A stretch of DNA of 64,000 nucleotides, from positions 70,348 to 134,347 of the forward strand of contig JAEZYD010000010.1 in assembly GCA_023419375.1 (NCBI GenBank). Direction: 5' to 3'. The notes under the pieces are model-generated. The model worked only from the letters and a program-made list of their open reading frames with translations. It was not told where the DNA came from and did no database searches. The DNA is from Pseudomonadota bacterium (lineage in GTDB: Bacteria > Desulfobacterota > Desulfovibrionia > Desulfovibrionales > Desulfovibrionaceae). Both the position numbers and the translations under genes were made by a program. This document shows positions 35,996 to 43,169 of this stretch, one piece after another; positions within the stretch are counted from its first letter, which is position 1; every line of letters begins with the position of its first letter.

Positions 35996-37165
35996 TTATT
36001 CCCCCGGAGGGGCGGGCGAGAGCAGCTTTTCCGGCACCTCGCCGGGGCCGGGAATGACCAGTGTTTCCGGATTCATGCTGTACCATGCAAACCACATGGA
36101 ATACGCGCCGTAAAACTGCGGCATGGACGCGCCCTTCATGTTGCCGTCAAGCGCCACGCCCGTGGCAGGATCCCACAGGCTGCGCGTGGTCAGATCAAGG
36201 AGCTTGCCGTTCTGGGCTACGAACAGGAATGGCTCCGCCCATATCTGGCGGTTAAAAATACGCACTACCTCAAGGCCCCTGTCATAGACGGCCAGCAGGG
36301 CATTGGGCCCCACAAAAAAATTCACGGCCCCTTTTTTGCGCACATAGCCTATGTCGATAGCCAACAGGTATCCCTCGTACTCAATGCACAGCATGGGCGT
36401 TTTACGGGCAAAGCGTTTGTCCATGCGCTCCACGGGATAAATGAGCCTGTCGTTATCGTAATAGGTTCCCTTGCGCAGGTAGTTGCCGTAGGGGTCGCGC
36501 CCGTAGGGCTTGTTGCCGTTAGGCTTGGCAAGTACCACGGCATGCGGGAAGGTGCGCTTTGCCGCGCCCCAGGTTGTCCAGTATACGGGCACCATGGGGA
36601 GTCCCCGGCCCAGCAGGGGGCCGTCAAAGGCCATGCCTGTTTCCTGCAGCCAGAGACTGCCGGAATTGCGGTCAATCAGAACACTGTTGCCGTCGTAGAG
36701 GCGGCCTTCCGTGTCAAAAATCAGATTCAGGCCCCCCATGGAAGAATCGTAGGCCATGAAGGTGCCGGTGGTGGGGCAGTAGGTGATGGCATAGGCCTTG
36801 TCGTCCACGATTTCGTTGACAATCTGATGCCAGACCATGATACGCTGCGGGTAAACGCGCGCGCCCCCTTGCAACATGGCGATAAAGACCACTTCATCAT
36901 CGCTGAGGCTCAGGTTTGCATCCTGAATGCGGTCATAGCGCGGGCGGTACAGGGAGGGGATGGAGCCGTATTTGACGCCTGTTTCAATCAGTTTGCCGTT
37001 GATGGCGGCAAGCTCCTGCAAACTGCGCGGCCTGGCCTGAGCGTCATCGGCATTCCAGAGGGCGGCCAGCGTGAACAGCGTGAGGGCCGCCGTGATCAGG
37101 CGCAGCGCCCGCCATGTGGGCAGGCAGGCTGGAAGCCGTGCAGGGCAAGGGCCTGGGATTGTCAC
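35996..37165 (-). CDS. Exported DUF3179 domain protein (GTG start)
   Basis: A 389-residue protein with a signal-type N-terminus (basic stretch, then LRLITAALTLFTLAALW and an Ala-rich cleavage region near residue 47). The mature part matches DUF3179: PRYDRIQDANLSLSDDEVV near its start, the AYAITYCPTTGTFMAYDSS segment with its conserved Cys, and NGSVLID/SGSLWLQETG-like strands. The function is unknown. The start is GTG 37165 within the GTGA overlap with the rfbD stop, so it is translationally coupled to rfbD. The longer frame to 37321 runs inside rfbD and is rejected. Confidence 0.8.
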   Translation of the reverse strand: MTIPGPCPARLPACLPTWRALRLITAALTLFTLAALWNADDAQARPRSLQELAAINGKLIETGVKYGSIPSLYRPRYDRIQDANLSLSDDEVVFIAMLQGGARVYPQRIMVWHQIVNEIVDDKAYAITYCPTTGTFMAYDSSMGGLNLIFDTEGRLYDGNSVLIDRNSGSLWLQETGMAFDGPLLGRGLPMVPVYWTTWGAAKRTFPHAVVLAKPNGNKPYGRDPYGNYLRKGTYYDNDRLIYPVERMDKRFARKTPMLCIEYEGYLLAIDIGYVRKKGAVNFFVGPNALLAVYDRGLEVVRIFNRQIWAEPFLFVAQNGKLLDLTTRSLWDPATGVALDGNMKGASMPQFYGAYSMWFAWYSMNPETLVIPGPGEVPEKLLSPAPPGE

Positions 37166-38049
37166 TGCGTCCCGCCTTTGCTGGAGTGCGCGGGCAGGTA
37201 GTCGCTGAAAACATAATCTCGCAGGGCCTGGGGCCACGGACGCGGAGACTTGCCAAGAAAGGCGGCCAGCTTGCTGTTGTCCAGCACGGAAAACACGGGG
37301 CGGCGCGCTTTTTGAGGCCATTCCGCCGAATCAATGGGCACAACCCGGCACGGGGCACCGGCCAGAGAAACAGCCTCGCAAGCCAGATCACACCAGCTTG
37401 CCTGCCCGCCGTTCACCGCATGCCAGATGCCTGTGGCCCTTTTTTCGGCCAGGGCGATGCTCCAGTGCGCCAGATCAAGCGTGTAGGTGGGGGAGCCTGT
37501 CTGGTCATGCACCACGTTGATGGAGTCGCGGCGTTGGCAGGCGGCAAGGATGGTATCCACAAAATTTTTGCGGCCGGGGCCAAAAAGCCATGCCGTACGT
37601 ATGACGCACGAGCGCTCCGGCAGTGTTTCCAGAACGGCCCTTTCGCCTTCAAGCTTGGTGCTGGCGTATACGGATGCCGGTTGCGGTGTATCCGTTTCTT
37701 TCCACGCGGTTTCTCCCGCGCCGGAAAAAATGAAGTCCGTGCTGAACTGCACAAGAAATCCGGTCCCCAGCGCCTTGAGGCAGCGCGCAATGGAGGCGGG
37801 CAAGGCACGGTTGACCTGGCAGGCTTCGTCCTTGTGGTCTTCGGCGTCATCAACGCCTGTCCAGGCCACAGTGTTGAACACCACATCCGCCTGCGCCTCT
37901 GCAATGGCAGTTTGCAGAAACGCCATGTCCAGCAGATTGCCGTTTTCGCGGCCCAGTGTTGCAACTTCCCACTCGCGTGCTTTAAGCACTCGCGTCAGGG
38001 CCTGGCCCAGAAGGCCAGTTGCCCCCCCAAGTACCAGAGCTTTTGCCAT
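37162..38049 (-). CDS. rfbD: dTDP-4-dehydrorhamnose reductase RfbD
   Basis: A 295-residue NADPH-dependent short-chain reductase, the last step to dTDP-L-rhamnose. LVLGGATGLLGQAL (residues ~5-18) binds the cofactor. NTVAWTGVDDAE (~65), FSTDFIFSG (~108) and the VYASTKLEGER catalytic Tyr-x3-Lys segment (~134) follow. TAWLFGPGRKNFVDTI and QTGSPTY are also typical. It sits ~30 kb from rfbBAC. The start at 38049 follows the promoter at 38111-38138; an upstream extension is unlikely because the Rossmann loop would be buried. It is coupled to the DUF3179 gene. Confidence 0.9.
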   Translation of the reverse strand: MAKALVLGGATGLLGQALTRVLKAREWEVATLGRENGNLLDMAFLQTAIAEAQADVVFNTVAWTGVDDAEDHKDEACQVNRALPASIARCLKALGTGFLVQFSTDFIFSGAGETAWKETDTPQPASVYASTKLEGERAVLETLPERSCVIRTAWLFGPGRKNFVDTILAACQRRDSINVVHDQTGSPTYTLDLAHWSIALAEKRATGIWHAVNGGQASWCDLACEAVSLAGAPCRVVPIDSAEWPQKARRPVFSVLDNSKLAAFLGKSPRPWPQALRDYVFSDYLPAHSSKGGTQ

Positions 38050-38110
38050 GCGACCCCCAAGGTTTGCCCACCAACGCAGTGCTGGCGGTATCCATGCCAT
38101 TCTCCGGCAC

Positions 38111-38138
38111 ATTATCCCCGCATTGATGCCGGGGTCAA
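38111..38138 (-). promoter_or_regulatory. Sigma70-type promoter of rfbD
   Basis: On the minus strand TTGACC (38138-38133) and GATAAT (38116-38111) are separated by 16 bases, giving a leader of roughly 55 bases before the rfbD ATG. The spacer is itself dyad-like (CCCCGCAT facing ATGCCGGGG, one bulge), a possible operator. Confidence 0.6.
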
Positions 38139-38245
38139 TACAATACAGACAGGTCAACATCAATTTCATACGAAGCCGCTTGGGCATTGCCAGCCGTATG
38201 CGGCCTCCTTGCTTCAAGGGCGCAAGTGACGTACAAAAAAGCCCC

Positions 38246-39037
38246 ATGAGACACGCTATTCTTCTGGTCGCCTTTGGCGCAAGCAGCCCGCAGGGGCAGA
38301 ACGCCCTCAAGGGCTTTGACGCCCTTGTGCGCCAGCGTTATCCCGGTATTCCGGTACGCTGGGCCTATACTTCGCTGCTCTTGCGCGAGCGCATGGCGCA
38401 GGCCCGCCAGAAGAGTGATTCCGTTTTTAAAGCAGTATGCCGTCTTGGGCTTGAGCGGTTCGAGGCAGTGGCGGTGCAGCCCTTGCAGACCATACCCGGT
38501 CAGGAGCATGGTGATGTGCGCGCTACGGTTGAAGAGGCCGCCGAGCACGAGCATCTGCTCTGCCGGGTTGGCGCGCCCCTGCTGGCCACCGCGGACGATG
38601 TGCGCGCGACGGCGCGGGCGCTGGTGCGGCATCTGCCCGCCGAGCGCAGCGCGGATGAAGACGTGGTTTTTATGGGGCACGGCGCGGAACACGAGGCGGT
38701 TGCCCGCTATGTGGATCTGGCCAGCGCAGTGCACGAGCTTGACAGCCGCGTGCATGTGGGGGCCATGAACGGCGCTGTGACGCTTGAAAGTATTTTGCCC
38801 AATCTCGCTTCACGCCGGGTATGGCTTATGCCGCTTTTGTCGGTGGTGGGCCGTCATGCTCTGGAGGACATGGCGGGCGAGAACGGGCACAGTTGGCGCA
38901 GTCGCATTGAGGCCCAAGGGCACCAATGCCTGCCCGTGCTCATGGGGACGGCGGAATACGCCGATGTGGCTGAAATATGGCTGCGGCATCTTGAGGATGC
39001 CGTGCAATCCCTTGCTGCTGGCTGGGAGAAGAGGTGA
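38246..39037 (+). CDS. cbiK: Sirohydrochlorin cobaltochelatase CbiK (cytoplasmic type)
   Basis: A 263-residue class II chelatase that inserts Co2+ (or Fe2+) into sirohydrochlorin for cobalamin or sirohaem. HAILLVAFGASSPQGQNAL opens the fold. The metal-binding/catalytic His is in FMGHGAEHE (~H145), with MPLLSVVGRHALEDMAG near the end. There is no signal peptide; Desulfovibrio vulgaris has both cytoplasmic and periplasmic CbiK forms, and this fits the cytoplasmic one. The start at 38246 is the first Met before the fold. A lipoprotein gene follows after 3 bases. Confidence 0.9.
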   Translation: MRHAILLVAFGASSPQGQNALKGFDALVRQRYPGIPVRWAYTSLLLRERMAQARQKSDSVFKAVCRLGLERFEAVAVQPLQTIPGQEHGDVRATVEEAAEHEHLLCRVGAPLLATADDVRATARALVRHLPAERSADEDVVFMGHGAEHEAVARYVDLASAVHELDSRVHVGAMNGAVTLESILPNLASRRVWLMPLLSVVGRHALEDMAGENGHSWRSRIEAQGHQCLPVLMGTAEYADVAEIWLRHLEDAVQSLAAGWEKR

Positions 39038-39040
39038 CGT

Positions 39041-39880
39041 ATGCGCGGATTTTTGGCGGCTATACTGGTTTCAGGTTTGTTGTTGGGGGGATGCGGCGCT
39101 ATGGGAACGGGTGATACCGGCCCCAAAGAAAAAGTGAACCTTGCGGCTGGCGTGCAAAACGCCAAGGCCAATGTCTTTAACCCCTACTTGCGTACTTCCT
39201 TGCCCAACCTGCGTACAAACGATGCAGAGAGCCAGGCCATGCTGCAAAAAATGGGCGGGCGCGCTACGTCCATTGAAGGTGAAGCTGCTTATCGGCCACA
39301 GTGGAAAAACGAGATATACCCGGTATTTTTTGGCGAACCCAAGGCTCCTCACGAAGTTCTGGTGCTGCTTGATTTTGCCTCGCCGCAGAGCGAGAAGGTC
39401 TGGCATGCCGTGGCTGAAGCCAGCCGCTCGGTTTCGCCCCAGCAGTGTAAGGTGGCGGTTTTCGCCAACAGCAAGGAATACTACGGAACTGACCTCATGG
39501 GCATGGGTATCTGGATTTCTTACTCCCGCCCCGGCCAGGGCATGGCCTACATGACCTACGCGCTCTCGCGCTGGAACGAGATCAAGGCTGCCCAAAAGAA
39601 AAAAGGACACGTTGTGGCCTTTAACAACGAATACGACGCCACAGCGGAATCCACTGACTTCCCCATCCACTACAGCTACATGAGCAAGCTGCGGCCCCCG
39701 GTGAACGCTGCCGAGGAGCTGGCCGTGGGCAAATACTGCTACAATGCGGGCAATGTGAACCTGTATCAGGCCCAGCAGATTGCCCAGTATTATGGCATTA
39801 AAACCTTGCCCGCAGTGATTGTTGACGGCAATGTGCTGTCGTCCGTTTCTGCCAGCAGTATTCTGAAGGCAATGGAATAG
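39041..39880 (+). CDS. Thioredoxin-fold lipoprotein lacking CXXC
   Basis: A 279-residue lipoprotein. The signal MRGFLAAILVSGLLLGGC has a lipobox (LGGC, lipidated Cys ~18). The rest looks like a DsbA/DsbC-like thioredoxin fold: HEVLVLLDFASPQSEKVW aligns with the strand and loop that normally hold CXXC, and KTLPAVIVDG supplies the cis-Pro loop. The loop has ASPQS instead of two cysteines, so oxidoreductase activity is not expected; C146 and C232 are the only obvious other cysteines. It lies 3 bases after cbiK with GAGG in the spacer, and is followed by a terminator. Confidence 0.72.
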   Translation: MRGFLAAILVSGLLLGGCGAMGTGDTGPKEKVNLAAGVQNAKANVFNPYLRTSLPNLRTNDAESQAMLQKMGGRATSIEGEAAYRPQWKNEIYPVFFGEPKAPHEVLVLLDFASPQSEKVWHAVAEASRSVSPQQCKVAVFANSKEYYGTDLMGMGIWISYSRPGQGMAYMTYALSRWNEIKAAQKKKGHVVAFNNEYDATAESTDFPIHYSYMSKLRPPVNAAEELAVGKYCYNAGNVNLYQAQQIAQYYGIKTLPAVIVDGNVLSSVSASSILKAME

Positions 39881-40237
39881 CCGCCTGACACACACATTCA
39901 GACCGCCTCTGGCCTTCTGAAACTGCACGTATAATGCCGCAAAGCCCGCTTGAAAGAGCGGGCTTTGTTTTTGCCATTCACGGACGGCAAAATCCGTTGC
40001 AGGGGCAGGAATCGGAATGGAGTGGAATGAAGGGGCCGCAGGCAGTCATATGGCAGGCACTGGGTGCAGCCCTTTTTCTGGCAATACCATTTACCGGCAG
40101 GGCAGACTATAAGCTGCAAGATTATTGGGGCAGCGGCAAATTTTTTGTCTGTACTAAATGACTGGGCAAGAGGGCTTGCTGGCGCGTCAATACGCCCAAT
40201 GCGACCCGCTCGCGTGGCGGCGAGGCGCAGGGAGCGG
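39881..40237. other. Intergenic region between the lipoprotein and Crp/Fnr genes
   Basis: 357 bases between convergent genes. It contains the terminator of the cbiK-lipoprotein pair. The rest (39975-40237) shows no gene I can support. Confidence 0.5.
39941..39972 (+). terminator. Rho-independent terminator of cbiK-lipoprotein
   Basis: A perfect 10-bp stem AAAGCCCGCT/AGCGGGCTTT with a 6-base loop (39941-39966) is followed by GTTTTTG, 60 bases past the lipoprotein stop. Confidence 0.9.
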
Positions 40238-40933
40238 CTACAGCAGGTTGTGGTCGAGGCGGTAGATCATTTCAATGGGATTGAGCAGCACAATGCGCCT
40301 GCCTGCGCCCACAATAAGCCCCGCATTGCGAAACTGCTGCAAGGTGGCGCTGACCGTGGGCTGGGTGGAGCCGACCATGGAGGCCAGTTGCTCCTGCGGA
40401 ATGCTCAGCGGGATTTCGCAGGGCTTGTTCCAGCCCTCGGTGGTGCGCAGGGTTTCGTAGGCCAGAGAAATGAGCAGGCTTGCCAGCCGGTTGGCAACGT
40501 CGCTGTTCTGGCGGCGCACCAGATCGCCCATCTGGCGCAGTCTGCGCCCAAGCAGGGTGATGACGCTGCGCGCCAGCGGATAATGCTCCTGGAGCATGCT
40601 TTCAAAATCCTGCCGATTGATGGCGTACAGCACGGATGCGCTGGCCGTCTGCGCGCTGGCCTTGCGCGGGGAATTGTTCAGCACTTCTGAAATGCCGAAT
40701 ATTTCGCCCTTCATGCGCAGCGAGAAGGTCATTTCCTTACCTGCGCGGTCCATGCAGAAAATACGTATCAGACCGGATTCTATATAAAAACAGGAGTCTC
40801 CCGCGTCACCCTCAAGAAAGACCATCTCATTCTTGGACAGCTCAAGGCGCTGGGCGTTTTTCAAAAAGGCGCTCTTGGCCTCGTCGATGCCCTTGAAAAA
40901 GTCTTCCTTTTCCAGATGCCAGAATGTGTCCAT
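40238..40933 (-). CDS. Crp/Fnr-family transcriptional regulator
   Basis: A 231-residue regulator. The N-terminal cyclic-nucleotide-binding-like beta roll (~25-135) has FLEGDAGDSCFYIESGLIRIF and GEIFGISEVL. A long dimer helix (~125-155) leads to a winged helix with IPQEQLASMVGSTQPTVSATLQQF (~182-205). There is no Fnr-type four-Cys cluster, so it is not an Fnr iron-sulfur sensor; a haem, redox or small-molecule ligand is possible. It is the last gene of the AprAB-like operon, 88 bases after the ferredoxin gene across a long hairpin, and probably regulates that operon. Confidence 0.87.
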   Translation of the reverse strand: MDTFWHLEKEDFFKGIDEAKSAFLKNAQRLELSKNEMVFLEGDAGDSCFYIESGLIRIFCMDRAGKEMTFSLRMKGEIFGISEVLNNSPRKASAQTASASVLYAINRQDFESMLQEHYPLARSVITLLGRRLRQMGDLVRRQNSDVANRLASLLISLAYETLRTTEGWNKPCEIPLSIPQEQLASMVGSTQPTVSATLQQFRNAGLIVGAGRRIVLLNPIEMIYRLDHNLL

Positions 40934-40955
40934 GAGTGCCCTTCCCTGCGTGATG

Positions 40956-40995
40956 CGCCAGCGTCCCGCCGTGCAGGAACGGCAGGACGCTGGCG
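40956..40995 (-). other. 17-bp-stem hairpin in the leader of the Crp/Fnr gene
   Basis: Arms at 40956-40972 and 40979-40995 pair over 17 positions with one C-A mismatch and a 6-base loop. No T tract follows on either strand. It lies between the AprB-like gene and the regulator, 22 bases before the regulator start, so it could limit readthrough, stabilise the upstream mRNA or be a processing site. Confidence 0.65.
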
Positions 40996-41021
40996 GCTAT
41001 TTTCAATACTACTCTGCGCTA

Positions 41022-41351
41022 TCAGGCCTTGTCCAGCCTGTTCACATAGCGGTAGGTCTGTTCCTGCCCGTTGATATCGCGGCATTTCCAGATAATGAAG
41101 TTGGAGCCCATGATGGGGCGCAGCGTGGCCTTGAAGTAGCCCAACTGGTAGGGCATCTTGATTTCAAGCGCGCCTGCGGGGCAGGCCTTGATGCAGGACA
41201 TGCAGTCCCAGCAGTCGCGGGCGGCCCGCAAGTAAGCCTTGCCCGTGGCGGGGTTCAGAGCCATGAGATCGCCGGGGCAGATTTCTTCGCAATGGGTTTC
41301 TTCGCGCCCGTTACAGCCGTTGCATTTGTGCGTGTCGATTTTCGGCGGCAT
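41022..41351 (-). CDS. AprB-like ferredoxin, shortened
   Basis: A 109-residue iron-sulfur protein. One cluster site is C10, C13, C21, C25 (KCNGCNGREETHCEEICP) and the other C47, C50, C53, C57 (CWDCMSCIKACP), the same unusual spacing as the beta subunit of APS reductase. A beta-sheet segment (GSNFIIWKCRDINGQEQTYRY) corresponds to the second AprB segment. The ~50-residue C-terminal tail with which true AprB wraps around AprA is missing. AGGAG precedes the ATG. It is expected to shuttle electrons for the flavoprotein encoded 15 bases upstream. Confidence 0.82.
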   Translation of the reverse strand: MPPKIDTHKCNGCNGREETHCEEICPGDLMALNPATGKAYLRAARDCWDCMSCIKACPAGALEIKMPYQLGYFKATLRPIMGSNFIIWKCRDINGQEQTYRYVNRLDKA

Positions 41352-41366
41352 TGTCTTTCTCCTGAC

Positions 41367-43139
41367 TTAGGGCTTGTACCTGTCGCCGGGCAGCAACTGC
41401 TCGTAGGGACGGGTAAAGGTTGTCATTTCCCCTGTGGCGGGATCGCGGCGCGACTCCACAAAGCAGTCAAAGTTTTCATCGTCGCGCTGGGGGTAGTCCG
41501 AGCGGGTCTGCCAGCCAGCCCAGCGGGTTTCCTTTCGGGCCTTGAGGTGGTGCACCACGGCTTCGGCCACGTCCACGCGGTCCATGGTTTCGTTGGCCTG
41601 CATGAGGTCGTGCAGATCCTTGGCGCGCAGGTGCTTGAACTGGCTTTGCAGAATCTTGATGTGCCGCAGGGCGTAATCAAGCTGCTGCTCGTTGACGCGG
41701 TAAAACTGGCTAGAACCGCCAGCGTATTCATCCATGAGCCTTTGCAGGCGTTCCTTCATTTCCAGCGGGCTTACGCCTTCTTCTTCGCGCGTGAGCAGGG
41801 GAGCGTACACGCGTTCCTTTTCCTGCGCGATCTGGGCGGCATCAAGCTCCGGCGCATCGGCAACGGCCATGTAGGCCAGAGCGCCGCGCGCGGCCAGTTT
41901 GCCCTCGGCGCAGCAGCCGCCCACAAACTTGTTGGGGTTGCCGCCAGCGGTTTCGCCCGCTGCAAACAGGCCGGGCAGGGTTGTCATGCGTTCCATGTCC
42001 ACCCAGTAGCCGCCGCCGGTGTGCCCGCCCATGATGTAGGGATCGGAACCGAAGATTTCGATGGGTTCCTTGGACGGATCCTGCCCACGGCTGGCAAGGA
42101 AGAGCACGAAGGAAGGACGCTCGTTGAGGTAGTCTTCCATCATGGCCTTGGTTTTTTCCGGGGTCATGTTGGTGGTGTCGCAGAAGCAGGGGCCGCGACC
42201 GTTCAGCCATTCTTCCATGGGCGCGTTGGCGCGGATGTAGCGCGGGGCCGCATCGCCGCCAAGGCTTTCGTAGCGGCTCATGACGCGCTCGCCCAGGGAG
42301 TTGATGATGGGCGCGCCGTAACCCACGGAGATGGTATCCACCGGGCCGCAAAAATCCTTGGTGCGTGTGGCGACCCAGCGCTGCTCAAGGCTGCTGAGTT
42401 CCGCGCCCTGACGCAGACCCATGGCGTAGCCGGAACCAACGCAGTAGGGGCACATCCAGATTTGCGAGCCGCTGTCGGTGGAGTCGGCGGTGTAGGACTT
42501 GTAAAGCGTGCCCGCGCCGCCGGTGCTCACCACTGTGGCCCGTGCGCGGAACACGTAGAACTTGCCGTCGCGCACGCCAAAGCCCGTGGCCCCTGTGCAG
42601 CGGCCATTGTGCACCAGCAGAGCCGTCGCCGCCACGCGGTTGTAGACATCAGCGCCGGTTTCAAGGGCTTTTTCGGCCATGATGGGCTTGAGCTGCTCGC
42701 CGTGGATGGAAATGTCCCACTTGCCGCGGTAGCGGATGTTGCCCTGCTCATCCCTGAGAATGGGCAGGCCCCAGCGCTCCAGGTCTTCAACGCATTCGTT
42801 GAGTTCCTGAGCGTTGGAAAGGGCCAGATCTTCGCGCAGGGGGCCGCCGCCAACCTGCGAGCGGCTCCAGCGCACGAGGTCTTCGGGCGTCTTGTCTGCC
42901 GGAATATAGGTGTTGATGGCGTCCATACCGGCAGAACACGCGCCGGAGCGCATGATGTCTGCCTTTTCCACAATAACGATCTTGGCTGCGGGGTTGAGAC
43001 GCGCTGTTTCCGTTGCCACAAAGCAGCCGGCATTGCCGCCGCCGATGATCAGCAGGTCGGCGGTTACCTCGACGGTTTCAATGTCGTTCAGGCTGGTTGG
43101 CCGAAAATCGACCGCATGCGTTGTTTTTATGCGTGCCAT
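41367..43139 (-). CDS. AprA-like FAD-dependent oxidoreductase of unknown substrate
   Basis: A 590-residue flavoprotein of the fumarate reductase/APS reductase superfamily. The ADP loop is GGGNAGC (33-39). RSGACSAGMDAINTY (64-78), IHGEQLKP (145-152), a Trp at 228, RTKDFCGPV (Arg259), MGGHTGGGYW (His373) and GETAGGNPNKFVGG follow the order seen in AprA, including residues that match its active-site Trp, Arg and His. It is ~70 residues shorter than typical AprA. No sulfate adenylyltransferase or qmo genes are nearby; the neighbours are an anion carrier and a ferredoxin, so a role with an imported anion is more likely than core sulfate respiration. The substrate and direction of reaction are unknown. 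Confidence 0.82.
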   Translation of the reverse strand: MARIKTTHAVDFRPTSLNDIETVEVTADLLIIGGGNAGCFVATETARLNPAAKIVIVEKADIMRSGACSAGMDAINTYIPADKTPEDLVRWSRSQVGGGPLREDLALSNAQELNECVEDLERWGLPILRDEQGNIRYRGKWDISIHGEQLKPIMAEKALETGADVYNRVAATALLVHNGRCTGATGFGVRDGKFYVFRARATVVSTGGAGTLYKSYTADSTDSGSQIWMCPYCVGSGYAMGLRQGAELSSLEQRWVATRTKDFCGPVDTISVGYGAPIINSLGERVMSRYESLGGDAAPRYIRANAPMEEWLNGRGPCFCDTTNMTPEKTKAMMEDYLNERPSFVLFLASRGQDPSKEPIEIFGSDPYIMGGHTGGGYWVDMERMTTLPGLFAAGETAGGNPNKFVGGCCAEGKLAARGALAYMAVADAPELDAAQIAQEKERVYAPLLTREEEGVSPLEMKERLQRLMDEYAGGSSQFYRVNEQQLDYALRHIKILQSQFKHLRAKDLHDLMQANETMDRVDVAEAVVHHLKARKETRWAGWQTRSDYPQRDDENFDCFVESRRDPATGEMTTFTRPYEQLLPGDRYKP

Positions 43140-43169
43140 AATGTCCTCTCGGGCAAAGGGTTGGGGCGA

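Noticed and set aside
38050..38245. A cobalamin riboswitch before cbiK
   Set aside because: No B12-box-like text or suitable structure was seen in the short leader.
41022..43139. Calling the pair genuine APS reductase aprBA
   Set aside because: The beta subunit lacks the wrapping tail, the alpha subunit is shorter, and no sat or qmo genes are near; AprAB-like is safer.
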